The position numbers and the translations under genes are program-made. Below the pieces are notes generated by a model. That model ran no database searches, was not told where the DNA came from, and saw only the letters and a list, made by a program, of their open reading frames with translations. 33,312 nt of DNA from Acidobacteriota bacterium (GTDB lineage: Bacteria; Acidobacteriota; Terriglobia; Bryobacterales; Bryobacteraceae), in assembly GCA_025352795.1 (NCBI GenBank), contig JANXSF010000043.1, positions 1 through 33,312 on the forward strand. The letters run 5' to 3'. Below, piece by piece: positions 17,118-25,258 of this stretch. The number at the start of each line of letters is the position of its first letter. Positions within the stretch are counted from its first letter, which is position 1.

Positions 17118-20100
17118 CTAGAACCTTACCGTTACGGTCAAATCCGCACCAGGTGTAGTGTTCACAGTACTGCCGACTGAAAGGATGTCAAGGGACAAAC
17201 GTTTTGTGGGGTCAAGCGAGTGAAGTCCAAAGCCATTCACAAGGTTGGATATCTTGTCTCCAATCGCAATAGTTAGTGAGGCCAACACATCAGCATCCTG
17301 GCGAACTTGTAGCATAATGGGTGCACCAGTGGGAGCATCGTTCACCATTGCATAAATATCACGAATGGCCGTTCTTGATTCCACTCGAATCGGCGGCGCC
17401 GCATCATTTTCAATAGATAGGAACCCATCAACTTGCAACGTAATCTGCCCGCCTGACAATGTGCGCAACCCAAAATCGGTGGTGGCCGTATAATTTTGCA
17501 ACCCTAGTGCTGAGCTTCCAACACTGTTTGTTAGATACAACGAAGATGCTGAAATTCTGCTGTTCGGCAGATCCAATGAATAAGCAAAATTCCCACTGCC
17601 CGGACTTCCGAAAAAGTTTCTGGAAAAGGGAACGATATAAACTCTGTTGAGCAGCGGATAAACGGATGAGCCGGTGGAATGGCTCACCGCAGTCGTACCA
17701 AAACTTCCCCGACCCACCATATATTCAAGCCCGCCAGCAACAGGCTCCACAATTGTCATCAGTTCTTCGGCGATCTGTAATATGGCACCTGCAGTAAGAA
17801 CACTTGTCAGAGCCAATTTGATTCTATTTCCACTAATGGTTAGCTCTTCTGCCAGATGTAACTCAGACCCGTCACCGAGTTCATCCCAATAGTAAGTGGT
17901 CAGTGTACCTGATTGAATGGAATGCGTATTGGTGAATGATGTAAAAGCGATTGCACTCAAATAGACTTGACCTGTGCCACTCGTCGTCAACCCGAAGTCA
18001 GGTTCTGGGGGTGCCCCAATATCAATCGCAGAACCAGTTGAACCACCCAACTGCCAACGAGTAAGTGGAGATAGTTCGTAAGCACTTTCCCTGGCAAAAA
18101 CATTCGCCGACCTTCCTGATATGTGGATAGTTGCACCCTGCCGGTTGGGGACCTCAAACGTTGCCGGACTTGTCGAAGCGTTCGTGCCAAGCGACCAACT
18201 CGGCTCCACCACAACAAAAACGCTGGTTGCATCGGGCGGAACATTCCATGGTGCGCTCACTGAGATAGTAGTCGGCGTATTTCCAATGATTTTCCGCTCT
18301 TGTCCCGATCCCTTACCGGAAGTGATTTTTGCAGTCTTACCCAAAAACGCATTGTCAATCCAAAACAAAGTATCGTTTCCAATTACCTGCGCTCCAAACA
18401 AGTTTGCAGAATGTTCTGGTTCCAGTTCTAGCCGCCAGTAGAAAACAGCAGAAGCAAAATTTTCGTCTGGTGGACTTGTCAATAGCGATGTTACTCCAGT
18501 GTCCGTAAATGCTGAGTTTGGTGTCAAAGCTGACGCGATCCGCAATAAAGTGTGCGGAGTATTTCCCCGGTACACATGGAATGATTGTGTCTTTGAATTT
18601 AGACTGATCCCATGCAGAGTTACCTTGTTGGTGTTTGTTCCAACAGGGATCTCAGCACGGACAATAAACGACAGGCCAGACTCGCTTCCATTACTGTCAA
18701 CAGCAGTCAGAGCGTAGTATAAAATCTGATTTCCACTAATGCCACCGTTGACAGTATCAATGGCAGGGGACAACGCCAGTACTGGAATCCCTGCTGCAGA
18801 GTCGCTAACCCGGCGTGGTTCTGTAAACGAAACTTGTAAGTTAATCGCGCCGGTTCCATCCGCCAATACAGAGGCTTGCTCGGATATTCCGAAGTCACTG
18901 CTTCCGTCTCCATGAAGGATTGTCCCAATCAACGGTCGAGGAATTCCAACTTCGAAAGCCGGCTGCCTGCCACTGGATCCAGTCCCATTGCCTGACGCTT
19001 CAACGTACCAGCCATCATTGTGTATCCTCGCTGAAATACGAACAGTCCTGTAGTTTAACCCAGGTGCAATGCTTACAATTCTGAATGGAGATCTGTCGAG
19101 TCCTTCTCGTAGATACGTGATGGTAATTATGTCCCCAGGACGAAGGTAAAATCCCTTCACAGAAGTTTCAAAATCAACAAATTTGTTTCCTCGGACGGAT
19201 TGCCGCAATTGCAGCGTAGCAATTCGGGCAGCTTGCTCGAAGTTAGGCAATCCCAATGCCGGAAGGCTGGCGCTGGTTTCCTGTCCGGATTGTTGCGCAT
19301 CATCAATGTCAACTAAAGAAAGGCTGTCTTGTTGGTATTCGTTGAATGTGTCTTGAAATTCAACGCTGAAGCGGTTGGGCGTATCGGCTGTGCTGCGGCA
19401 CCTCAGACTGATGCTGGGCTCTCCAGATTCCTTACTTAGAATCCCTGAAAAGCCATTGGTTCCATCCCCAAATTCGTAAGCAGGCCACCCGCCGTTGAGT
19501 AACTCGACTGAGTTACTTCCTTCTGGCTTTGTAAGTTGTTGTTCAGCCAAGGTTGTCTCCGGCCGCAGTGTGAGTTTGCCATCTGGTGCGAATGACAAAA
19601 ACAATCCTGCAGTTGTTCGTATGCCCCGCACTATTTCAGCAGCACTTCTTCTCTTGCGCAAAACCAAGTTGCACTGCCGCCAAGGGATCACCGCGTCGTT
19701 GCCGTTCAGATCCTTAGTTGTTGTTGATCGGTCACACCACGCAGCAGCTCGGGTGAAAGACGATATATCGAGCTCATCCAGCTCCCATCCAGTTCGACGA
19801 AGTACATCCAAAAGTATCCACGCCGGGTTGTTGTTGAAGTCGGTAGTAACATATGCGCCGTCTTCTTGAAACCGATCCAGCTTCATGCCTTGCATCAAAA
19901 CCTTGACGTTAGGAAGTGAATGTCCATCTGCGATTCTATTTGGCACCACAACAGAAAGGTACACCATACTTCCATAGGGATCTCCGAGTGGTTTTCCAGA
20001 TGAATCGGCAAAGTCTAAATTGAAATTGCCTGTTCGATTTCCAAGACTGACGATGTTAAACCAACCCGTGGCAGTCATGTTTGTGCCTGGTCTTCCGGCC

Positions 20101-21047
20101 GGAATGTCGACGCCGTTCACCAGAAGCTTCAACACCCCCTGCATTTCTCCCATGCCAAGCAACACCTCCATCCGAGTGAGGTTTCCATCGTTTCTGGCGA
20201 GTACAACAGGGGGCAGAAACCAAGCCGTTCCGTAAACAAGAGGTACGAAATCGTTGAACTTCGCTTCGTTCTCAAGTACCGCGCTGAGTGCCGCCTGTTT
20301 ATCCCCATAACCCCTCACGAGAACACTGGAGGGTACAAATTCGACACCACCAAATCGACGAGTAACCTGATTCGCCTGATCCTTTGAAAACATTCCTCGC
20401 TGTTCGCAGGAAGCACGTGTATATTCGCAGCTGGTATAGGGCGTCGCCGAAGTTAGTGTGCCAACTCCACCCGTTTCTCCGGCAGAATAACCACAGCGGA
20501 AAAAAGTTGAAAACTCTCCTTTTGATCCGCCATCAATGGCTTCCCTACGTTGACCTTGAGTGGTTGGGAATGTCCAAGGGCAACGCTTTTGAATGCGGAC
20601 ATTTGGTAGCAAGGTCCGCTGCAAGCTAAGCCGATTGTTGAAGGAAACTCGAAATTGTGATTCTGTAATTGCTTCAGGCGAATTCGCGATACCTCGAAAC
20701 AAAGTCACCACCGGGGACGCGGCAGTTTGATTGATCAGATTGTAAAAAGCAAACCGCACAGTCAGACGCGCGCCTTTGGTGCCTCGCAATGATTCCAATT
20801 GCGAAAAATAGGAGTCTGCATTGGCCAAAGTGACACTGAGTCTTGCTGAAGCATCAACCGAATCTTCCGATAACGATCGCAGATCAAAGGCATTGTGAGC
20901 GAGCACAGCCGCCCGATAGTCAATACTATCCACCGTTATTTGATGTGTGCTCCATGCCTCAGAATGGCCATCACGGAATTGGCAATCAAACAGCAATACC
21001 GGGGTTTCATGGATCTGCGATTCTTTTTGTTCAGTTATAGATTGCAT
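17118..21047 (-). CDS. Tail tip/hub protein: lambda L-like Fe-S domain fused to J-like host-specificity protein
   Basis: A 1309-residue protein. Residues 1-150 look like a hub beta domain. Residues 150-235 carry a four-cysteine signature, Cys156 (RCPWTF), Cys185 (RCGYSAG), Cys207 and Cys214 (SCEYTRASC), followed by RRFGG; lambda gpL has the same kind of motif, also with six residues between its last two cysteines, and binds a [4Fe-4S] cluster. From VRGYGDKQAAL onward the pattern is J-like, with NPAWILLDVLRRTGWELDEL (409-428 region) as a landmark. A fibronectin-III-like module (ILYYALTAVDSNGSESGL) and further beta repeats follow. It would plug the tail and contact the host surface. An upstream GGATAACGAG precedes the ATG. 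Confidence 0.75.
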   Translation of the reverse strand: MQSITEQKESQIHETPVLLFDCQFRDGHSEAWSTHQITVDSIDYRAAVLAHNAFDLRSLSEDSVDASARLSVTLANADSYFSQLESLRGTKGARLTVRFAFYNLINQTAASPVVTLFRGIANSPEAITESQFRVSFNNRLSLQRTLLPNVRIQKRCPWTFPTTQGQRREAIDGGSKGEFSTFFRCGYSAGETGGVGTLTSATPYTSCEYTRASCEQRGMFSKDQANQVTRRFGGVEFVPSSVLVRGYGDKQAALSAVLENEAKFNDFVPLVYGTAWFLPPVVLARNDGNLTRMEVLLGMGEMQGVLKLLVNGVDIPAGRPGTNMTATGWFNIVSLGNRTGNFNLDFADSSGKPLGDPYGSMVYLSVVVPNRIADGHSLPNVKVLMQGMKLDRFQEDGAYVTTDFNNNPAWILLDVLRRTGWELDELDISSFTRAAAWCDRSTTTKDLNGNDAVIPWRQCNLVLRKRRSAAEIVRGIRTTAGLFLSFAPDGKLTLRPETTLAEQQLTKPEGSNSVELLNGGWPAYEFGDGTNGFSGILSKESGEPSISLRCRSTADTPNRFSVEFQDTFNEYQQDSLSLVDIDDAQQSGQETSASLPALGLPNFEQAARIATLQLRQSVRGNKFVDFETSVKGFYLRPGDIITITYLREGLDRSPFRIVSIAPGLNYRTVRISARIHNDGWYVEASGNGTGSSGRQPAFEVGIPRPLIGTILHGDGSSDFGISEQASVLADGTGAINLQVSFTEPRRVSDSAAGIPVLALSPAIDTVNGGISGNQILYYALTAVDSNGSESGLSFIVRAEIPVGTNTNKVTLHGISLNSKTQSFHVYRGNTPHTLLRIASALTPNSAFTDTGVTSLLTSPPDENFASAVFYWRLELEPEHSANLFGAQVIGNDTLFWIDNAFLGKTAKITSGKGSGQERKIIGNTPTTISVSAPWNVPPDATSVFVVVEPSWSLGTNASTSPATFEVPNRQGATIHISGRSANVFARESAYELSPLTRWQLGGSTGSAIDIGAPPEPDFGLTTSGTGQVYLSAIAFTSFTNTHSIQSGTLTTYYWDELGDGSELHLAEELTISGNRIKLALTSVLTAGAILQIAEELMTIVEPVAGGLEYMVGRGSFGTTAVSHSTGSSVYPLLNRVYIVPFSRNFFGSPGSGNFAYSLDLPNSRISASSLYLTNSVGSSALGLQNYTATTDFGLRTLSGGQITLQVDGFLSIENDAAPPIRVESRTAIRDIYAMVNDAPTGAPIMLQVRQDADVLASLTIAIGDKISNLVNGFGLHSLDPTKRLSLDILSVGSTVNTTPGADLTVTVRF

Positions 21048-21054
21048 GGACTCG

Positions 21055-21846
21055 TTATCCTGTTGTTGTTAAATGAACCTTCATCGAGTTGGACTCGGGC
21101 CCTGTTGTGGTGAATGCAAGCCGGTCATCTGCAAATCGCACGTTGCCGTAAACGGCGCTTTCTGCTTCCGTTTTCAAATATTCGCCAGGCGCAATTTGAG
21201 TCATAGCGTTCAGGCCGAACACCTCAATGCTGCTATTGGCAGGCAATTCAATTCCAAATTGAATCGTCTCTGAATTACTCTGAAGAGTTGCCGATATCCA
21301 ATATGCGCTCCATGAAGTACCAATCACTGCAGGAGTGCTTGCACTAGTAACCCCGTCACTCAACTGAATTCTCATAACTGTCTCTCTAGTGGCTCGCGCC
21401 TGCATACTAAAGCAGTAAGTGAAGGATGCCGGTGCAGAAATCGTTTGTTTCATTAACTGCACTAAGGAACTTGAGTTAGTCACCCGGGATGCTCTGTTAC
21501 TACCTTGAGGTGCCGGAATTGCCGCAGTAATTGCTAACCCTGCATCTTTCGTCCAAACTGATTTCGTTAACTGTTCCGACCACTTGAGTAGGTTGCCAGT
21601 GGGATCTAAGAATGTAAAGGCTCGTAGCCGTCCCTCTGTGGTCGTGTGAAAATCGGTGAGCAGAGTTCTTTCCGCATCGGACAATTCGGAATAGGAAAGA
21701 TCCCATTGCCTTGACAACGGCTTCGCTCCAAGTTGAACAATGCGGGTACCGTCAAGCACACCATTTTCTACTACCCTTCTTCGAAACCTTTTGATAAGAG
21801 GGAACTGTGCAATATTCCCGCTGGAAAGTTGAGGATAAAACAACAT
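21055..21846 (-). CDS. Second distal-tail (DUF2460-like) protein with C-terminal carbohydrate-binding-like domain
   Basis: A 263-residue protein; the ATG at 21846 lies 2 bases after the preceding stop, and longer starts would overlap that gene. Residues 1-90 (SGNIAQFPLIKRF, RQWDLSYSELSDAERTLL, FTFLDPTGNLL) match the same distal-tail pattern as the gene upstream. After NLLKWSEQLTKSVWTK the chain becomes a beta-sandwich of about 165 residues of the kind often placed behind this NLL-W motif in phage tails and likely to bind sugars. It would sit at the tail end between the tube and the tip. The DUF2460 link is by remembered motif only. Confidence 0.55.
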   Translation of the reverse strand: MLFYPQLSSGNIAQFPLIKRFRRRVVENGVLDGTRIVQLGAKPLSRQWDLSYSELSDAERTLLTDFHTTTEGRLRAFTFLDPTGNLLKWSEQLTKSVWTKDAGLAITAAIPAPQGSNRASRVTNSSSLVQLMKQTISAPASFTYCFSMQARATRETVMRIQLSDGVTSASTPAVIGTSWSAYWISATLQSNSETIQFGIELPANSSIEVFGLNAMTQIAPGEYLKTEAESAVYGNVRFADDRLAFTTTGPESNSMKVHLTTTG

Positions 21847-21848
21847 GT

Positions 21849-22208
21849 TTAGCTCCGATTCTGTCGCACGATTAGGTGCGTCGACCCTGTTTGCGGACCT
21901 ACATATTCGAATACCGCTTCGTGGTTTTGCAGGGTGCATCCTGAGTGGACCATTCCATTCCAGGGATCCTCGAAATCAAAGGAACTGAACGATCCATTCT
22001 GCGCTATAAAAAAATGTTCAAGAGTAGACATTTCCAAATCATCCAGTAAACTCAAGTCCACAGACCAGCTAAGCAGTGAACTCGAAAAATCACGAAAGCG
22101 CTGCTCTTGCCCATCCATAAAACTTGCGATGCCCGTTGAAAAAATAGTCATTCGCGCACTTGGATATTGAGTGATTGCTTGAGTCTTCAATTTGGGAAAT
22201 GTGCTCAT
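21849..22208 (-). CDS. Distal tail protein (DUF2460-like, RcGTA gp12 type)
   Basis: A 119-residue protein. The opening FPKLKTQAITQYPSA, the central SWSVDLSLLDDLEMSTLEHF and the following FFIAQNGSFSSFDFEDPWNG agree with the Dit-like distal tail family seen next to the tape measure in RcGTA and siphophages: a strand-rich ring with a helix, then a Phe-rich DxxDF-like turn. It would form the ring at the tail end where the hub attaches. The gene lies directly between the tape measure and a second protein with the same pattern, which supports the call. Sequence similarity was judged by eye. Confidence 0.55.
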   Translation of the reverse strand: MSTFPKLKTQAITQYPSARMTIFSTGIASFMDGQEQRFRDFSSSLLSWSVDLSLLDDLEMSTLEHFFIAQNGSFSSFDFEDPWNGMVHSGCTLQNHEAVFEYVGPQTGSTHLIVRQNRS

Positions 22209-22223
22209 TGGATGATTCCTAGA

Positions 22224-22889
22224 CTAGATATCTTGAATAACATCGTTTAATGAACTGGAATGAAGCATTGCATCGCGAACCGCCCGCGCAATGTCATCAC
22301 TTCTATCCATGAATGACCGGGAATCCATGGCTTGTACTTGCACCGTAATGTGCGTCCCGGCATTCACCGGTCGAACATTTCCGTTTTCGTTTCTATCAAT
22401 CAATATGACATTGCCTGAGTCGGTTAAACCAGCCTCAGCACTCACTGAAGAAGGAAGCGCAAATTTCACGATAGGATTTTGTTGCGTCGTGTCAGATGAC
22501 CCTGAAAAGGCACTAAAGAGGCCTGAAACCAAAGGTAGTATGCCACCACTCAGTACGGATGCCAAGCCCTTGAAAACATCAAGACTGGAACTGTTCGCAA
22601 TGTTCTTTCCTGAACTTGCTTCCACGGCGTTCGTATTGTTGCGAAGCGTTTCACTCTGCTCTTTGCCAGTAGCTGCAACTTGAACCAATTGCGCCAACAA
22701 GTTGTCCCATGATTGTCCATTTGAGCCACTTCGACTATCGCTGACTATGCTCGAAGTTACATTAGTAAGTGCTTTCGCAAGCGTCCCGATCGAAGATATG
22801 GTCGCAGCGTCACTGTCCCTGTCAGCAAGTGACTTACTCACAGAAGTTAAATTACTCACAAGTTCTGCCAAGTCATTTGGCTGTGTCAT
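22224..22889 (-). CDS. Very short tape measure protein
   Basis: A 221-residue protein in the tape measure position, after the tail tube and the frameshifting chaperone. It has helical Ser/Ala/Asn-rich regions, one hydrophobic stretch at 106-129 (FKGLASVLSGGILPLVSGLF) and a C-terminal ITVQVQAMDSRSFMDRSDDI tail with SLNDVIQDI at the very end, a pattern common at tape measure C-termini. Tape measure length sets tail length at roughly 1.5 angstroms per residue, so the tail would be only a few tens of nanometres, as in RcGTA. The ATG follows a GGAGAGAGGAAATCA ribosome site and overlaps the end of the frameshift extension by 17 bases. Confidence 0.65.
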   Translation of the reverse strand: MTQPNDLAELVSNLTSVSKSLADRDSDAATISSIGTLAKALTNVTSSIVSDSRSGSNGQSWDNLLAQLVQVAATGKEQSETLRNNTNAVEASSGKNIANSSSLDVFKGLASVLSGGILPLVSGLFSAFSGSSDTTQQNPIVKFALPSSVSAEAGLTDSGNVILIDRNENGNVRPVNAGTHITVQVQAMDSRSFMDRSDDIARAVRDAMLHSSSLNDVIQDI

Positions 22890-23567
22890 TGATTTCCTCT
22901 CTCCATTCGTTTTCTAATAGTGCGATTGCTTCAGACGTTCTAGCCGGATAATCCAGAAGATTGGGTTTTGCTGATATCTGCCAAAGTTGGAATTGTTCCA
23001 GCCAGTCGCTACTCGCTGCGTTGATGAAGCTTACCGGGCATTCAAAAGTTCCAATCTTCCGACGCGCCCAAATGACCGTCTTTTCATTCTTGGGTTGCAG
23101 TTCTACAAAGCCGCATTGCCGTCTTTGTTCCAATCCGTCCTTTCTGCATTTGTCGCAATTCCAACCGGACTGGTTCGCAAACTGGAAATGAAACGCGACA
23201 ATTAGTTTTTTCTTTCTGCTTCACTCAAAAACACTTCAGCCTTGATCGCCGAAATGATCTCCTTACACAACAGTTCAGGACCACTAGATACAAGCAGATG
23301 TTTATCAGCGGTCAGACCATCAATCTGCAATCCCTCAATCGCTACCAGTCCCCACTCCAGGTAGAGCTCTTCAATTTCCGAAACCAGCAAACTGGTATTC
23401 ATTGAATCTTCTAAGGAATCTCCGGCAATATGAAAGGTCAATCGCTTCGCTCTATCCCTCACCTGACGGATCATTTCCAATCGTCTGCCAAGAGTCATAC
23501 GGCGGATCGTAAACTGCACTCCGGTGCAAATCTGCGATTCGAGTTTAGTTGTGCTTGTGTAAGTCAT
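22873..23567 (-). CDS. Tail assembly chaperone, -1 frameshift fusion product (lambda G-T type)
   Basis: Joining 23567-23205 to the -1 frame beginning at 23205 gives a 231-residue product: 121 residues of the short chaperone plus 110 residues of extension. The extension frame has no stop between the slippery site and 22873. It contains WNCDKCRKDG...QC, a possible zinc-binding CxxC-x10-C, then a chain ending before EWREEINDTAK. In lambda and many siphophages such a fusion recruits tail tube subunits around the tape measure. A TTG-initiated stand-alone reading of 22873-23133 is possible but lacks a ribosome-binding site and would drop the CxxC motif. Confidence 0.75.
23202..23567 (-). CDS. Tail assembly chaperone, short form (lambda G-like)
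   Basis: A 121-residue protein starting at MTYTSTTKLE, 4 bases after the tail tube stop; a longer start at 23678 would overlap that gene by over 100 bases and is rejected. Features include RRMTLGRRLEMIRQVRDRAKRL, a basic helical segment, and WGLVAIEGLQIDGLTADKHLL, which resembles the small chaperones of siphophages. It ends SEAERKN just after the slippery A AAA AAC. It would be made in excess over the fusion form, and both forms are expected to be absent from finished particles. Confidence 0.75.
   Translation of the reverse strand: MTYTSTTKLESQICTGVQFTIRRMTLGRRLEMIRQVRDRAKRLTFHIAGDSLEDSMNTSLLVSEIEELYLEWGLVAIEGLQIDGLTADKHLLVSSGPELLCKEIISAIKAEVFLSEAERKN
23205..23211 (-). promoter_or_regulatory. 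-1 programmed frameshift slippery heptamer A AAA AAC
   Basis: Minus-strand AAAAAAC occupies 23211-23205 with the exact X XXY YYZ phase of the upstream frame (codons AGA AAA AAC TAA). The zero-frame stop at 23204-23202 follows immediately. After a -1 slip the next codon starts at 23205 and stays open to 22873. A AAA AAC is among the most efficient bacterial slippery sites known. No strong downstream stem was found by eye. Confidence 0.8.
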
Positions 23568-23571
23568 AATC

Positions 23572-24741
23572 TTATGCAAACGCGATAAAGAGTTCGTCAT
23601 CCACAGTGCCCTGAGCGCGACTTGCGGAGAACTGCCATTCCACCCGAGTGTCTTTGTCGTTGAACTCAGGAAGTTCAAGAAGCACGCTTTTCATGTAGAT
23701 CCCGAATAATTGCCCTGATTGTTGCCCTAATTGAAAGAACGCGCTGATCGGCGAACGCTGCTTGGCGGCTTGATAAAGGGCTGTGGTTTGCTCATCGTCC
23801 TGTTGGAACAAATTGAACTTCAGCGTGATAGTTCGTTGTCCAGCCGTGATGCAGCAATGCCCTGTTGACCCAAATTCCCTGCTTCTCAAGTCAAGATTAT
23901 TCTCAATAGTTATTTCGGCATCAGTCAAAGTAAGGAACTGAGTGGCCGTTGTGCCCATCCATGCCTGCCCAAGGTGACCCGGTATAATAGAAAAGTCAAA
24001 GGCTGCTATTTCCGGCTCCTGATAGAACGCTGCCAGTCCACCCTGACCATTGGTGAACGTTGTCGAATCCAGTACATCCTTTGCCTCACCTGTAAAAACA
24101 AATGAGTGAAAATCGCCATTCACTTTGATCTGAAGCTTGCTGATAGCTGCTCCTGAAAGTATCCTTTGCACTGCGGTTTGGGGACTCCAATAGTCATAAA
24201 CACTCACGCTTCCTGGCGATTCACCAAGTCTGTAAACTATCGTCTTGTTAAGGGCGGAACCCTGCGACGGCATAATTGAAAAAGGCGCGTTGAGTTGAAT
24301 CGTTGTTGTGTCCACTACCGCCTCAACGAAACGAATATCGCTGCCAAAACTGACTGCTGCTCCAGCAGTTAAACCATGCGGTGCCGTTAGCGTCAGATGG
24401 TTGCCAGCAGGAACGCTGGCCACTGTGGCCGCAGGGTGCATCGTGGCCGCACCGCCCATCGCCGATTTGAATAGAGCACCTTGGGACGGTGGCTGTGACT
24501 GCTCCTGCCACGATGTCATATAGGTCTCTAATTCAAACGATGTTCTTGTCCTGACGCCAGCCGGTGAACCCACGTAAGTCCGGGATCCCGTCTTGTCTCT
24601 TCGTTGGCCTTGAACAGCTTTATGGCGGATGGCAAGTCTCACCGTAGGAATGCGATTCTGTTCAGTAATTGCTGGAACAGTGCCGAAGGTTGATTCGACT
24701 TCAGCATAAAAACGATTGTTGTTTGACGATATGCAAGACAT
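23572..24741 (-). CDS. Major tail tube protein
   Basis: A 389-residue protein in the tail tube position, directly before the chaperone pair. The ATG at 24741 has an AGGATCATC site upstream; starts further out overlap the preceding gene. The chain is beta-rich, with YAEVESTFGTVPAI near the start, a VPAGNHLTLTAPHGLTAG insert that looks like a small added beta domain (about 105-175), and late EITIENNLDLRSREFG and ITLKFNLFQQDD segments typical of tube subunits, ending near EWQFSASRAQGT. At 389 residues it is larger than the ~150-250 residues of many tubes, consistent with the inserted domain. The call rests on position and pattern. Confidence 0.65.
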   Translation of the reverse strand: MSCISSNNNRFYAEVESTFGTVPAITEQNRIPTVRLAIRHKAVQGQRRDKTGSRTYVGSPAGVRTRTSFELETYMTSWQEQSQPPSQGALFKSAMGGAATMHPAATVASVPAGNHLTLTAPHGLTAGAAVSFGSDIRFVEAVVDTTTIQLNAPFSIMPSQGSALNKTIVYRLGESPGSVSVYDYWSPQTAVQRILSGAAISKLQIKVNGDFHSFVFTGEAKDVLDSTTFTNGQGGLAAFYQEPEIAAFDFSIIPGHLGQAWMGTTATQFLTLTDAEITIENNLDLRSREFGSTGHCCITAGQRTITLKFNLFQQDDEQTTALYQAAKQRSPISAFFQLGQQSGQLFGIYMKSVLLELPEFNDKDTRVEWQFSASRAQGTVDDELFIAFA

Positions 24742-24760
24742 GTAAAAGATGATCCTTCTG

Positions 24761-25255
24761 TTACCAACTAACGTTAACCGTGAACGTGACCTTCGCCGAT
24801 TGAAGAAAGTTCTTTCCACCATGTTTTACTGGCAAAAAGGTCACATCATATCCACCGCCATAGTGCATTCCATTTCCCCAATCACCTCGATTATTGTCGA
24901 GTACGAATGTGAGTCCATCAACATAGCGGTGAAGTAGAGTGTCAATACTTTCCAACCTGTCTTGAGTAACTCTTACATCCGCCGCCATTCGTACTGTGCC
25001 AGAGAAGGTGCGGAACTTCTCCCTCAACGTGTTAGACATCTGCTCGCAATAAATATGAAAGGACGGGTACCGGGCGCCAGCAGTCTTCTCTTCTAAGTCT
25101 GAGGCAATTTGCTGCGTTAGTACTTGCCGTTCCACCAAGTCCGCTGGTCCAGGTTCGTCGCCCTGTCCAATAATCCTTAAAGCTGAATTGAGTCCTGTTT
25201 CCGCCGTTAGAAGTTCCCAAAAACGGTTTGCTGCCAGAGTTCCCGCCTGTGCCAT
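24761..25255 (-). CDS. Tail completion / head-tail joining protein
   Basis: A 164-residue protein between the connector gene and the tail tube. It has an N-terminal helix (LAANRFWELLTAETG) and a C-terminal mixed region (FSGTVRMAADVRVTQDRLES, then VTFLPVKHGGKNFLQSAKVTFTVNV). That layout fits tail terminator or neck proteins such as RcGTA gp7-gp8 analogues, but no signature is decisive. The ATG at 25255 is preceded by AAGGGGATGATCA, and the upstream stop at 25259-25261 lies only 3 bases away. Confidence 0.5.
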   Translation of the reverse strand: MAQAGTLAANRFWELLTAETGLNSALRIIGQGDEPGPADLVERQVLTQQIASDLEEKTAGARYPSFHIYCEQMSNTLREKFRTFSGTVRMAADVRVTQDRLESIDTLLHRYVDGLTFVLDNNRGDWGNGMHYGGGYDVTFLPVKHGGKNFLQSAKVTFTVNVSW

Positions 25256-25258
25256 TGA

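Noticed and set aside
22873-23133. A separate 86-residue gene starting at TTG
   Set aside because: It has no ribosome-binding site and would remove the CxxC motif upstream in the same frame; the perfect slippery site explains the frame better.
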